Source: Conus ventricosus (Eukaryota > Mollusca > Gastropoda > Neogastropoda > Conidae). From it: a stretch of DNA of 64,000 bases. The stretch covers positions 6,109,593 to 6,173,592 of the forward strand of contig CM031603.1 in NCBI GenBank assembly GCA_018398815.1, given 5' to 3'. Within the stretch, counting starts at the first letter, position 1, and each line of letters opens with the position of its first letter. The notes below the pieces were generated by a model. The model did no database searches, had not been told where the DNA came from, and saw only the letters and a list, made by a program, of their open reading frames with translations. This document shows positions 31,385 through 43,356 of this stretch, piece by piece. Position numbers and translations under genes: made by a program.

Positions 31385-31830
31385 AGGTTCTGCAGATGAA
31401 GCTGACATGTTCTACAGGTGTAGCTGACATGTTCTACAGGCATAGCTGACATGTGGCACAGGCGTTGCTGACATGTCATACAGGTGTAACTGACATGTTA
31501 TACAGGCATAACTGACATGTTGTACAGGCATAGCTGACATGTTATACAGGCATAGCTGACATGTTATACAGGCATAGCTGACATGTTATACAGGCAGAGC
31601 TGACATGTTATACAGGCAGAGCTGACATGTTATGCAGGCATAGATGACAGTCTCAGCTGACATGTTCTTCAGTCTCAGCTGACATGTCATGCATGATATA
31701 CTCTCAGCTAACAATTTATACAGGCATAACTGACATGTCGTACAGGCATAGCTGACATTTTATACAGGCAGAGCTGACATGTTAGACAGGCATCGCTAAC
31801 AGGTTATATCATCATTGCTGGCAAATTAAA
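31385..31830. repeat. 22-bp minisatellite in intron 2
   Basis: Unit GCATAGCTGACATGTTATAC plus AG, about 20 copies with small variations. Confidence 0.92.
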
Positions 31831-32235
31831 CAGTTTGTCATAGCTGACAAGTTCACCGATTACTGCTGACAAGTTTACAGGTCGCAGCTGACAATTTCAC
31901 CGATTACTGCCACAAGTTAACAGGTCGTAGCTGACAAGTTCACTGTTTACTGCCCACAAGTTAACAGGTCGTAGCTGACAAGTTCACGGGACTACTGCCC
32001 AAAAGTTAACGGGTTTCGTAGCTGACAAGTTCATTTGACTACTGCCCACAAGTTATACAGGTCGTAGCTGACAAGTTCACTGATTTACTGCCCACAAGTT
32101 AACAGGTCGTAGCTGACAAGTTCACTGATTACTCCCCCAAAGTTAACAGGTCGTAGCTGACAATTTTCACTGACTACTCCCCACAATTAACAGGTCATAG
32201 CTGACAAGTTCACTGATTACTGCCAGAAATTTAAA
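31831..32235. repeat. ~44-bp minisatellite in intron 2
   Basis: Unit GTAGCTGACAAGTTCACTGA, then TTACTGCCCACAAGTTAACA, then GGTC. It seems derived from the 22-bp array, since TAGCTGACAxGTT is shared. One more unit (AGTTAACAGGTCGTAGCTGA) lies after the transposon at 35,708. Confidence 0.9.
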
Positions 32236-35200
32236 CAGGGTTCGTACGCCCCTTATTTCTTGAAAAGTGCTTGAGATTTGACATGACCATTTAAAAGGCC
32301 TGGAAAAGTACTTAAAAATAAGCTGAAGGCCTAACCCCCCCTGGAAAGTCCTTGAAATTTCAAAATCGGTCAAAATTTGTCCTCTCAAAGCTAAGGAAGA
32401 GTGATGTCACTCAAGAAAATGTTTTTTTAAAACGAAATAAATCACAATCTCGTCACTCCATGTGGCTTCGTAATCGCCGATCCGTAGCAACCGACAACAG
32501 CCTAGCTGAAGCAGAAGGGAAGTAACTCGTCAGTGACTAGTGTTTGACTTACTTTTAGACGTAAGTGTAGAAGCCAACAGAGTTCTTTCCTTTGGTTACA
32601 TCGGGGGTTGTGTCGAGGGTCGATGTTTTGCGCCAAATAGTGCTACTGAGCCTGCAAGATGGGAAAGGAGACTGCGTTTTTCAATGATATGTGGGCAAAA
32701 AAAGATGCTTTCAAAGGTTGGTTAGCTCGTGGAGAAAACGAACACTCAGCAAGGTGCACATTGTGCAAGAAGAGTTTTAGTATCTCGGTATGGGCATCAG
32801 TGCTGTGAAGAGTCATGCTGATGGAGTGAAACACAAACGGTTGGTGGAACATGAACATGAGAATAAGAGAAATGCCGGTGGTGCCACACAGCTAAACCAT
32901 GCATGGATTCACTCTTGGAAAACCGAAACTCCTCACCAAGATCTGAACCACCGGGTGCAAGGCAGGAGACTGGCAGTCAAACTGCCTTCAACTTCAAGTT
33001 TTACATGCAGTGACAGGGGGTCTCAGATGCACCTTCCACATCAGCAGGTGCGGGGTCTTCAGAGCTTTTCAAAACAGAAAACGATCGACGAATCGTGCAC
33101 CAAACGATGTCCTAACTGCTGGGTGTATTGGACTTTGTTTGCCATGGAGAAGCATTACCTTATCACAGTTTCACTGGTGTTGGGAGTATTCCAAAAAATG
33201 TTTCAATCGTGTTCTGTTGTGACAATTTTTGCCTGCAGTGAAACAAAGGGCCCAGGTATTTGAGCACATTTGGATTAGCACCCCACTTTCTGGATTTGCT
33301 GACTCGCAAAGTGAAGTCTTTCTGATGGCTATGTTTTGCTTTTCGATGAAAGTTTAAATCATGAACTGAAGCAAAAACAGTTGGATGTGTTCATTCGTTT
33401 TTGGGACGAAAAAGAGGTGACAACGCGATACCTCACATCTCGGTTTCTTGGACATGCCACATCAGACCATTTGTACTCTGAACTTGCTGACTGCTGTGCT
33501 CTGTGGGAAAATCAGGAATTCTACAGTTGCCGGATGGCCCCAATGTGAACTGGGCCACATAGATAAATTTGGCTGAAGACTAGAGAGAGATACCAGCAAG
33601 GAGATGTTTAATGTAGGTAGTTGTGGTTTGCATGTGGTTCACAACTCCTTCAAGTGTGGGATTGCGCAGCTGAATGGGACATAGAGTACAGCATCAGCGC
33701 ACCCTTTGGCTGTTCAAAGATTCTCCTGCAAGGAGAGAGGACTTCTCTACAATCACAGGTTGCACTGACTTTCCCCAGAAATTTGCAGTGTCCGATGGTT
33801 GGAGAATGTGTCTGTGTGTGAGCGACTTCTGAAGATCTGGCCTAAACATTGTGAAATATGTCAATACTCTGGCAGCAAGTAAGAAATGTCCAACACTGAA
33901 ATCCTTGTCATGTGTGCAGAGCAGTGTCAATGATCCTCTGTTTCCTGCAAAGCTGCAGACTTTGTGTATGTGGCCAAGGAAAATGAGCCTTCTGGCCAAA
34001 TACCAGTCTGACAAACCATTGTTGCCTTTTTGGCAGAGGACCTGTTAAACCTGATTCTGAAACGACACAGAAATTTGTAAAGGAGAGTGCACAAAGGGCA
34101 TTGACACCATTCCTAAGCTTTTTGAACTCACCAAAAAACTTGCAGACACGAGTCTGCACAAAGAGACAAGGAAAGTGGAATGTGGATTTCTTGCCAAAAA
34201 GGACTATGCAACAACTTGTACTTAGTACTAGCAAGGAAGGAAAAGTGGAAGCAGATGTGGCAGCTGTGAGAATAAGCACAAAGAAGATTTTACATGGCTA
34301 TTATTGACAAAATACTGGAAAAGTCACCACTGCGGTTTAACCATTTTTACGCTCTCTGGCTTGGCTCAATCCTGGGTTGATCTGTCGAACAAGGAACTTG
34401 CTGAAAAGAACTTGAAAAGATGTCTGGGGGAGATGGTAGACCGTAAACAAGTTGACTTGTCGGACTGTGACAGCATCATCAGCCAGTACAAAGGACTTCT
34501 GTAGAGAGGCTGCTGCACTTCCAGACTTGCAGGACTTTGACCCGGGACGAAGGACGTTTTGGACACTCTATTCCACTCTGCTCTTTCAGGTCGGAAAGAT
34601 TGGGAGCTCCTATGGGAGGTTGTGCGTAAAATGTTGGTTTTGTCCCATGGGCAAGCTTTTGTTGAAGGGTTTTTCGTAAACAAGCACATCTCGACAGACA
34701 ACATGAGTCAAAAAGCTTTGACAGCGCAGCGAGTCATCGCAGACCACCTGACCAAGGCTGGAGGTGCTGACAAGGTTGAAATGACAAAATCACTCCTGTA
34801 TAATGCTGCAGTGCAAGGCAAAGGGACAGACTGTTTTTTGAAGAAAACCAGAAGAAAGGTGAAGGCTGAAGCAGCAGGGAAAAAAAGGAAACAGCTACTG
34901 GATGAGGTTGAGGATCTGAAAATGAAGAAGAGAAAACTAGCAAGTTGTGCCGAAGATTTGATCCATACAGCAGACAACTTGGCAGTGAAGGCTGAAAACA
35001 GTTGCAGGTGAAACAGCAGGGGAAATTGATAGCCAGACCAACGCCAATGAGAAGGTCTGCCAAGGGAAAAAACTGAAAAGGTCAAAACTTGAGAAAAAAA
35101 ATCTGTGCAAAACTGGAAGAGCTGAAGGAGATGTAAACTGTGTAAATGTTCTCCCTTTTCTGATGCTGGGCAGATGTGCAAATTTAGATATTTCCTTTAA

Positions 35201-35706
35201 TAGACCTGCGGTATAACTGTCTTTCCCTTTTAGAAGTACATTTTTTTTTGCCATGTGAGTGCAAAGTGTGTAAGGTATTGGAAGAACCCGAAGGTGTATA
35301 TTTTCTATGTACTGAAGAAAAAAACGACCCAAAAAGGGGAAAGTTTCTGCAAAGGTGACTGTATTCTCCTGTGCATTCAGACTCAAGACTATCATTTGTA
35401 CGGAAGCGGTGGTCAGCTCTGTGCTGGTTGTGTTAAACTGTAAAGTCACAGTGTAATTCAGAGAAAACAATGACAACTGTACCTGCCCTTTTCTTCCATC
35501 TACTGGACCTGACCATTTGTGCTGCATGAATACGAGGTAAGAAATGATGTTAAATTAATGATTGATAGTAACAGGCTGCTCATAGAGTTTAATAAACATA
35601 ACTTTGCAAGAAAGTTGTTAATTACTACCCTTGAATGAAGCTGCAACCCCTGGAAATTCCTTGAAAACCCCTTGAACTTTTTTTTCTGATATCTGTGGAA
35701 CCCCCG
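32236..35706 (+). mobile_element. hAT-like DNA transposon, decayed
   Basis: Ends are CAGGGTTCGTACGCC on the left and GTGGAACCCCCG on the right, imperfectly inverted. Sub-terminal repeats of CCTTGAAA-type words occur on both sides (TTGAAAAGTGCTTGAGATTT, CCTTGAAAACCCCTTGAACT). The flanks AATTTAAA and AAGTTAAC match at 6 of 8 bases, compatible with an 8-bp hAT duplication. It splits a minisatellite unit. Confidence 0.75.
32659..35011 (+). pseudogene. hAT-like transposase gene, multiply frame-shifted
   Basis: The N-terminus MGKETAFFNDMWAKKDAF leads into a BED/C2H2-like finger split by a frameshift (CTLCKKSFSIS, then AVKSHADGVKHKRL). Then come the RNase H-fold parts: YVLLFDESLN-like Asp near 33,336, QKQLDVFIRFWDEKEVTTRY, LTSRFLGHATSDHLYSEL, a GPNVNW block near 33,537, and NVGSCGLHVVHNSFKCGIA. 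Near the end come FFVNKHISTDNMSQKALTAQ and a Lys/Glu-rich coiled coil. This matches a family of uncharacterised hAT-derived proteins in aquatic animals. At least six frame breaks make it dead. Confidence 0.75.
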
Positions 35707-35846
35707 AAGTTAACAGGTCGTAGCTGACAAGACACACAATGACTGCCCCGGGGAGACAGGTCAAGCTTTTTTTGTCTGTTTGTATCATACTGACATGTAT
35801 ATCATACTTTCATGTGTATCAACTTACACGTGTATCATACTTACAG

Positions 35847-36256
35847 ATGCCGCAGTATCTACTGGAAGCCGGGTTTGAAAACATCGCCTGCACCCAGCCT
35901 CGACGCATCGCCTGCATCTCCCTCGCCAAGCGCGTCGGCTACGAAACTCTCAACGAGTACGGCTCCCAGGTGCATTTCAAGTTCGCTTTGAGAAAACCAA
36001 GACAAAGCTCCACCAGGATCCTGTTTCTGACGGAAGGGTTACTGCTGCGCCAGATGTTCCCTCGATCAGCTGCTGTCTCAGTACAACGTGATTGTCGTGG
36101 ACGAGGTGCATGAGAGGCACATCCACACCGACTTCCTGCTGGGCGTCTTCAGGTGTCTGCTGAAAGTGCGCCGAGATCTGAAGCTGGTGCTGATGTCAGC
36201 CACCATCAACATCAACCTCTTCTCCAACCCACTTTGAAGGCGCGCCGGTTGTGAAG
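35847..36256 (+). CDS. DHX34: DHX34 exon 3, helicase motifs Ia to III, with indels
   Basis: It starts after ACTTACAG with [20 protein letters not shown] (motif Ia) and [13 protein letters not shown]. Later frames carry the [11 protein letters not shown] block, [34 protein letters not shown] (motif II as DEVH) and [15 protein letters not shown] (motif III). Three or four single-base shifts separate these blocks. The exon is 410 nt, not a multiple of three, although both flanking junctions are phase 0. Because every block is conserved, base-calling or assembly error is the best explanation. Confidence 0.85.
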
Positions 36257-37069
36257 GTCAGGGTCTTGTTTGCGCTGTGAATTATGTTATGGACTGAACG
36301 AAAATTGTTACCCAATTCAAGGGCCTGTGCTCGTGGGCTTCTTTAAACCCGAAGTATTCAAAAGTTCATGGATGACTTGATCTAAAATGCAGTTGAGCAT
36401 TTAAAATTTTTAGGAATGATTGCTTATTTTCAATGATGTTGGCGCAGGAAGGGCTGTTGATCCATAGAACTGTTATGAAGATGGAGAAGGGGTTTAGGCA
36501 ATAAACACCAGGCCAACAGATGTCTCTTGAACTAGGTGGAGAAGGGGTTTAGGCAATAAACACCAGGCCAACAGATGTCTCTTTAACTAGGCTGTGACTT
36601 CAGTGGGCACAGGTATGCTTGTGTGTGTGTAACCCATTCTGAACCTGCAGTTTGGGCATCCACACCACAGTTTTGGGACTTTAAGAAGAAAGTAAAGTAG
36701 AGCCTTGCAATGTATAAGCACTGATTGTTTCTTTGTACTATAGACAATGGATTTAGATCACAGAAAAGCACAGGTTTTTGTGCAAGTTGTTGGGTGACAT
36801 TTTGAATGCCATGCTACGTGTTGTTGGTTAAGAATCATAAGCTGGAGTTCAGCCCTTTTTTTTTCTAGTATCCAGAAGTTTACGTTAGTCAGACTTGACT
36901 GTAAATATTCAGAATAAAACAGAAATTAGACCAACTTCATCACCTTCAGGAGTCACCTGAAAGCTGCAAAGTCCAGTTAGAATTTAACCTGGAAAGCTAA
37001 GTGAAAGGTGCTGGATGAAAACATGTCTAATTCACCACTGTTTTTTTTGTTTGCTTGTTCAAATGTCAG
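36257..37069 (+). other. DHX34 intron 3
   Basis: It includes a two-copy tandem repeat of ~57 bp at 36,483-36,590 (GGAGAAGGGGTTTAGGCAAT and following). The rest is unrecognised. Donor AAG|GTCAGG, acceptor AAATGTCAG. Confidence 0.8.
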
Positions 37070-37295
37070 GTGCCAGGGCGCCTCTATCCCATCGATACGG
37101 AGTACTGTCCCTTCAATTCAAACAATGAGGTGTACACAGCTCGAGTGCAGAAGCTGGACCCAACCCCCTACATCCGTGTTCTGCAGCTGATTGACAGCAA
37201 GTACTCTCCCACTGAACGGGGAGACCTGCTGATCTTCCTCAGTGGAATGACAGAAATCATGACCGTGGTGGAAGCTGCCAGGCTGTACACACAGC

Positions 37296-37297
<2 letters not shown>
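37070..37297 (+). CDS. DHX34: DHX34 exon 4, start of RecA2
   Basis: 228 nt in one frame: VPGRLYPIDTEYCPF, YTARVQKLDPTPYIRVLQL, ERGDLLIFLSGMTEIMTVVE (motif IV region), AARLYTQQ. The donor GT at 37,298 is the first dinucleotide of a (GT)n microsatellite. Confidence 0.95.
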
Positions 37298-37362
<65 letters not shown>

Positions 37363-37469
37363 TGTGCGTGCGTGTTTGTGTTTGTGTGTGTTGTGTGTGT
37401 GTGTGTGTGTGAGAATGTGTGTGTGCGTGTGTGTGTGAGTGTGAATGAATGTGTGTGTGCGTGTGTGTC

Positions 37470-37513
<44 letters not shown>

Positions 37514-37780
37514 TGTGTGTGTGTATGAATGTGTGTGTGTGTGTGCGTGTGAGTGTGAGTGTGAATGAATGTGTGTGTGTATGTGTGTGTGTCTGTGCGT
37601 GTGTGTGTGTGTATAAATGTGTGTGTGTATGAATGTGTGTTTGTGTGTGTGTGTGCATGCATGAATGTGTGTGTGCATGCATGAATGTGTGTGTGTGTGT
37701 ATGTATGAATGTGTGTGAGTGTGTGTGTGTGTGCAAATGAGTGTGTGTGTGTGTGTGTGTTTGTGTGTGTGAATGAATGA

Positions 37781-37826
<46 letters not shown>

Positions 37827-37830
37827 ATTC
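37298..37830. repeat. Compound (GT)n array beginning at the splice donor
   Basis: Over 500 bases of GT with GAAT, GC and GA interruptions. It directly abuts exon 4. Confidence 0.95.
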
Positions 37831-37879
37831 ATTTTTGTGTTTCTTTAATATTTACTTCTAGTTGAACAAAGGTCGATAG

Positions 37880-38480
37880 CAACCACCACTCCCTACTTAA
37901 TCTGCACCATTTCCTTAGGGAAAAAAGCACCATTCCCTACATAAACACCTCCCTTCCCTATACAAACATCTTTCCATATACAGACATTATTACCAAAACA
38001 AACATCACTGCCTTCACAAACACCATTCCTTTCCATACACTATACATTATTCCATGCGTGTGATTTTCTACACAAACACAAATCCCTTCTGTATGCAAAC
38101 ACAATATTTTTCCTACACAAATATTCTTCCCTGTACAAATCTTAACAATGCAAGCGAAATTTCCAAAACAAACATAATTCTCGTTACATCAAAATCATTC
38201 CCTACACAAATACCATTCCCTACGCAATCAGCCTTCCCTGTACAAACATTAAGGCCAACATGAAAGTCCTTCCCAACATAAACATTATTTCATACACAAG
38301 CACCATTCCCTTCTTTACACAAACACCACTCCATTCCATACGCAAACATCATTACCTACACAAACATAAATCGCTCTGCAGACACCATTTGCTACACAAA
38401 GACCATTCCCTTCCCTTCACAAACACCATTCCATGTACGTATGCAAGTGCCATTCCGACACAAATGCTGTTCTCTTGACA
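37880..38480. repeat. Degenerate CACAAACACCATTCCCT-type tandem array
   Basis: Words such as TACACAAACACCATTCCCTA recur irregularly about every 20-35 bases. This is probably a very old minisatellite. Confidence 0.6.
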
Positions 38481-38898
38481 AATTTTGTCATCAGCAGCTG
38501 GGCAGGGATTTGTGTCGCAGATTCTGAACTATGAGGTCCTGGATTCATTACCTATCCAAATGATTAAATTGTTGCATTTTTTTTTAATCCCGATGGACTC
38601 GTACTCGGAGTTGATTTGCTATGGGCTTAACTGAGAAGACTGGAGCCACACAGTAAATGTCTTTTAGAAATGAATGCACCTGTGAAGGTGTTGCTTAAAT
38701 TTCTTGACCAACACTGCAGGTGTCTGTATCTCTAGGGCCTGATTAAGACCAGGATATGTTGAGACACTAAGTGTCATGTGGTCTTGGACCAGAAGGGACC
38801 TCCATGACCATCAGCTTCATCATCTTCATCCTTCTTCTTCTGCGTGCGCAGGCTGATACTCCTGCGGACACCCCCTGTACAGGGAGTGGAGTTTTGTG

Positions 38899-39237
38899 TG
38901 TATGACCGTTTTTTATCCCGCCATTAAGGCAGCCATACTCCATCTTCGGGGAAGATGCATGCTATGTGTAACGTGTCATCCATACCAACGGCCAAACTGG
39001 CCTTCACTTCCGAAAGTTGGTGATGGGATTTTACGTGTGTGCAAGATGTTATGTGTGCGTTCACACACGGAACCTCGGTTTATAGTGTCATCCGAAGGAC
39101 TGAATGGGAAATGGAGTCAGAACCAATGTTAACTCCGAGGGAAAAATCCCCCTGTACTGAAACGGCCCGGCGGAGATTCGAACCCGCAACCCCAAGATTA
39201 CGAGTCCGGCGCTCTTCCACTGAGCTATTCCGGCCCC
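38899..39237 (-). mobile_element. Family-A tRNA-derived SINE, 3'-truncated
   Basis: The minus strand begins GGGGGCCGGAATAGCTCAGT (box A) and has GGTTCGAATCTCC-type box B reading GGGTTCGAATC. The body contains GTTACACATAGCATGCATCT, as at 10,973-11,500. It ends without the (ATT)n tail. Confidence 0.85.
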
Positions 39238-39734
39238 CATCTTCATCCATATCGATCAACCTAACAAAGAGTCTCAAATTCTGTGGCTGGTTATGCCGTT
39301 TCTCTGATAGTGACTCAGTTTTGATTTCCTCTCCATTGCTGTGCCCTTGATGGTGTCATGTAGGGGTCACTGATGTTGGCTGTCGACGGATGGACGTTGT
39401 GGTGCCTTTTTGAGGGGGAGACTGACTGATGCTGGTTCCATGACTAGGCAATTATTGTCATCAGTAAGGGGCTCAGTTAGTGGTTTCCTGTGTATGTCGG
39501 ATCAGAACAGACACCACAGAGCATCGTCAAAATGAATCAGCAGTAGTCCAGTGTCTTCGTTGGTGAACTGCCTCATGGTGACTTAACACTGACTGCTCCC
39601 TGTGAACAACTGCCTGTGCTGGGGCTGCAGCAAGGCTGGTCAGGGTGCAGCTGTGGACCAGGGGAGAGGCATGGGGTTGAGACCACTGAGGTGGCACACA
39701 AGATGAGACCCAAAAAAAATTGTCAGTTTCTATC

Positions 39735-39912
39735 ATAGACAGTTGATCTGTGTAGACATTTTATCATAGACAGTTGATCTGTCTAGACATTGTCAGTTTT
39801 TATCATAGACAGTTGATCTGTCAACACATTGTCAGTTTTTATCATAGACAGTTGATCTGTCAACACATTGTCAGTTTTTATCATAGACAGGTGATCTGTC
39901 TAGACATTGTCC
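39735..39912. repeat. 39-bp minisatellite in intron 4
   Basis: Unit GACATTGTCAGTTTTTATCA then TAGACAGTTGATCTGTCTA, about 4.5 copies. Confidence 0.92.
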
Positions 39913-39967
39913 TTATAAAGAGTCATGTAAAAAGTGTGAAAGAACTGTTTGAGTAGCCTTCCAGACA

Positions 39968-39989
39968 ATGGCACACACACACACACACA

Positions 39990-40065
<76 letters not shown>
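39968..40065. repeat. (CA)n microsatellite
   Basis: Long CA run about 90 bases before the acceptor of exon 5. Confidence 0.95.
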
Positions 40066-40066
<1 letters not shown>

Positions 40067-40153
40067 GCCACACAACAAGCACTGCTCGGTGTGCCTGTGC
40101 GCAAGATCCAAATGGCCAGTCTGATTCCTGTCCCCTGTGTGTGACTGTGGCAG

Positions 40154-40321
40154 ACGAAATGTTGGATCATCCTACCCCTGCACAGCGCACTGTCGGTGGA
40201 GGAGCAGGAGAAGGTGTTTGACTACCCACCAGAGGGCGTCAGGAAGTGCATCGTGTCCACCAACATCGCGGAAACCTCCGTCACCATCGACGGTGTGCGC
40301 TTCGTGGTGGATTCAGGCAAG
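40154..40321 (+). CDS. DHX34: DHX34 exon 5, helicase motif V
   Basis: 168 nt, phase 0 at both ends: [67 protein letters not shown] is motif V. Donor AAG|GTCAGT. Confidence 0.96.
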
Positions 40322-40369
40322 GTCAGTGAGGCAGAGGTTTATGTTTCTGAACAGCTTGTAGGCGCTGGT

Positions 40370-41250
40370 GATTCTGAACAGAGTTCATGCTTTGGGACTC
40401 TGTGCAGCCTTCTTGCATTAAGTGACTGTGAACACTTGTTTGTTCAACAATGATTCTGAACAGTTTCCATGCATCAGCGACTGTGATTGGTTCTTTGTTC
40501 AACAATGATTCTGAACAGTTTTCAAGCCTAAGTGACAGTGCTCAGTTCTTTGTTCAACAATGATTCTGAAGAGTTTTCATGCATCAGTGACTGTGATTGG
40601 TTCTTTGTTCAACAATGATTCTGAATAGTTTTCATGCCTAAGTGACATTGACCAGTTCTTTGTTCAACAATAATTCTGAAGAGTTTTCATGCATCAATGA
40701 CTGTGATTGGTTCTTTGTTCAACAGTGATTCTGAATAGTTTTTATGCATCAGTGACTGTGATTGGTTCTTTGTTCAACAATGATTCTGAAGAGTTTTTAT
40801 GCATCAGTGACTGTGATTGGTTCTTTGTTCAACAATGATTCTGAAGAGTTTTTATGCATCAGTGACTGTGATTGGTTCTTTGCACAACAATGATTCTGAA
40901 GAGTTTTTATGCATCAGTGACTGTGATTGGTTCTGTGTACAACAATGATTCTGAAGAGTTTTTATGCATCAGTGACTGTGATTGGTTCTTTGTTCAACAA
41001 TGATTCTGAAGAGTTTTTATGCATCAGTGACTGTGCATCAGTGACTGTGATTGGTTCTTTGTTCAACAATGATTCTGAAGAGTTTTTATGCATCAGTGAC
41101 TGTGATTGGTTCTTTGCACAACAATGATTCTGAGGGTTTTTTATGCATCAGTGACTGTGATTGGTTCTGTGCACAACAATGATTCTGAAGAGTTTTTATG
41201 CATCAGTGACTGTGATTGGTTCTTTGTTCAACAATGATTCAGAACAGTGG
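40370..41250. repeat. 55-bp minisatellite in intron 5
   Basis: Unit AACAATGATTCTGAAGAGTT, then TTTATGCATCAGTGACTGTG, then ATTGGTTCTTTGTTC, about 15 copies. One unit carries an internal 15-bp duplication near 41,030. Confidence 0.93.
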
Positions 41251-41724
41251 TCATGCACCCAGCAACTCTGAACAGTTGGGTTTTTTTGTCCATCAATGAT
41301 TTTGAACAAGTTTGTGTGTGTGTGTGTGTGTGTGTGTGCTTCTTAACAATTTGCTCTTACCAATGATTCCTGACATTTTCTTTTTTTTTTCATCAGTGTT
41401 TCTTGAGTTTCTGCTTATTTCTTCATGGCTTTATGCAGTAGATTTTTTGTTTGTTTGGTTTTGGGTTTTGTTGTTGTTGTTTATATCTGTTCTGATAAGA
41501 TTCGGGGGAATTTTGTCTTCACAGCAGATTCATTAGCTGGCAGAAAGGTATGCACCATAAGGAGAGGAATGGGGCACAATCTGGCAAGAACTAAAAGGGG
41601 CTGAAATAAATATTATGTGCCCAAATCTTTTTGAATCGGAAACAGACGCTGCTTTGCTATGATCATGCAATGATTGACAGTGTACCCGCCCCTTTTCCCC
41701 TTCCCCTGCACAATATATACATAA

Positions 41725-41843
41725 TAATAATAATAAGGAACATTTAGTGCGCTTAATCTTAAACAAAAGCCCTAAGCGCTTACAGCAATAAGCCCTAACA
41801 CACACACAGACACACACACACAAACACACACACACAAACACAC

Positions 41844-41921
<78 letters not shown>

Positions 41922-42137
41922 CCACCCACACACCAGCGAAGGAGCAGAAAAATTATGCTTTGAAGAGAGTAGTTTTGAGGGAGGACTTGAAAGAAGAAAG
42001 ACTGTTTGAGTTTCGGAGTGCATAAGGGAGATTGTTCCAGCAGGAAGGAGCCTGAAAAGAAAAAGAACGTTCACCAAGTGTTCTGGCCCGAAAACGAGGG
42101 ATTTGCAGAATGCGAGTGTCAGAGGAAGAGCGAAGCA
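41725..42137 (-). mobile_element. L2/CR1-type LINE 3' end, second copy
   Basis: The minus strand reads ALPLTLAFCKSLVF-type shifted frames and RFRARTLGERSFSF, then FKSSLKTTLF, the same (GT)n tract, then TGTAAGCGCTTAGGGCTTTT and (ATT)n. It matches 16,690-17,057 and is shorter at its 5' end. Confidence 0.85.
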
Positions 42138-42501
42138 CATACACACAGAGAATTGCATACATGCACGCAGACACACGCATGCACGCACACACACACACAC
42201 GCTCGCACACACGCACGCACAAAATAGATTTTATAAGAAAATGAAAAGTGGTTGTGATCTTAGCTGAGGATTTTTTGTTGTTTGTTTTTTTGTTCTAATA
42301 ATCTTGGATAAACTTCTCAACAACATTTCATTTCAACTAGAAATTTTTGTCTTATTATTGCTAGTTTGTTAAAATTATATTGTTTTGTTGTTGTTGTTGT
42401 TAATGTTGTGCATTTTTTAATGCATGAGTCTATTGGTGACTTTTAATTCCTTGGACTTCTTAAGTTTTTAAAACAGCATTCACCACACTATTTACTGCAA
42501 A

Positions 42502-42675
42502 GAAGCATGTGTGTGTATGTGTATGCGTGGCTTTTGTGAGTGTCCATATGTGTCTGTGTGTTTGTCTGGATGTGTATGTGTGTGTGTCTGTATGTATATG
42601 TATGTGTGTGTGTGTGCATATGTGTACGTGTGTGTGTGTGTGTGTATGTGCGTGTGTATGTGTGTGCATATGTGT
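42502..42675. repeat. Interrupted (GT)n
   Basis: GT/AT-rich repeat about 90 bases before exon 6. Confidence 0.9.
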
Positions 42676-42767
42676 GATGGCTTACAATGAAAGTTTTTTG
42701 AATAAAGCAGGGTATTGACTCTTGCTATAGTTGTACATAGCTGTAGTTGTGCTTGCTCTCCACACAG

Positions 42768-43012
42768 GTGAAAGAGATGAGCTTCGACCCCAAGTACAAG
42801 ATGCAGCGCCTGAAGGAGTTTTGGATCAGCCGCGCCAGTTCTGAGCAGCGTAAAGGTCGTGCAGGTCGTACGGGACCCGGCGTCTGCTTCCGCCTGTACG
42901 CGGAGTCTGACTACGACGAGTTCCAGGCCTACAGCACCCCGGAGATACAGCGTGTGCCGCTAGACTCCTTGGTGCTGCAGCTCATCTCCATGGGTCTACC
43001 CAACGTGCGCAA
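42768..43012 (+). CDS. DHX34: DHX34 exon 6, helicase motif VI
   Basis: 245 nt: [38 protein letters not shown] (motif VI, with the arginine fingers), [31 protein letters not shown]. The donor is AA|GTGAGA; the phase-2 junction completes a Lys codon with exon 7. Confidence 0.96.
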
Positions 43013-43284
43013 GTGAGAGTCCCAGTCAGACCAACCTTTGTGGTGCAGTGGTTAGGGCTGTGATTTACAGGCTGTCACTAGCTGTTGGCTCCATCTCACA
43101 GTCTTGTGTCTGCATTGTCATTAGCTTTCAACTCCCCCCCCCCCCCCCTCCCCACACCCTTCCCAGTCTTTTCAGCCACATCTTGTCTTTCCATGTTGAG
43201 GCCATGTTAAGAAAAAGGTCTTGGACACTGGTGGAGGTGATTGTTGATTGTTAACATTTGATCATGCACATGGGCACACATTGT

Positions 43285-43356
<72 letters not shown>

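Larger units (their letters stand above)
31370..35846 (+). other. DHX34 intron 2
   Basis: It starts with two linked minisatellites (31,385-32,235), which a hAT-like element (32,236-35,706) then splits, and the second minisatellite resumes after 35,707. Acceptor CATACTTACAG. Confidence 0.85.
37298..40153 (+). other. DHX34 intron 4
   Basis: It contains a compound (GT)n (37,298-37,830), a degenerate ACACAAACACCATTCCCT-type array (37,880-38,480), a tRNA-like remnant near 38,505-38,560, a reversed family-A SINE (38,899-39,237), a 39-bp minisatellite (39,735-39,912) and (CA)n (39,968-40,065). Acceptor TGTGGCAG. Confidence 0.85.
40322..42767 (+). other. DHX34 intron 5
   Basis: It contains a 55-bp minisatellite (40,370-41,250), (GT)n at 41,309-41,338, a reversed LINE 3' end (41,725-42,137), T-rich sequence and (GT)n-rich sequence at 42,502-42,675. 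Acceptor TCCACACAG. Confidence 0.85.

Noticed and set aside
34559..35011. Independent host gene in DHX34 intron 2
   Set aside because: This open stretch is the C-terminal part of the broken hAT-like transposase and lies within the element boundaries.
37118..37832. His/Thr-rich proteins opposite intron 4
   Set aside because: They are translations of (CA)n and vanish with any frameshift in the repeat.
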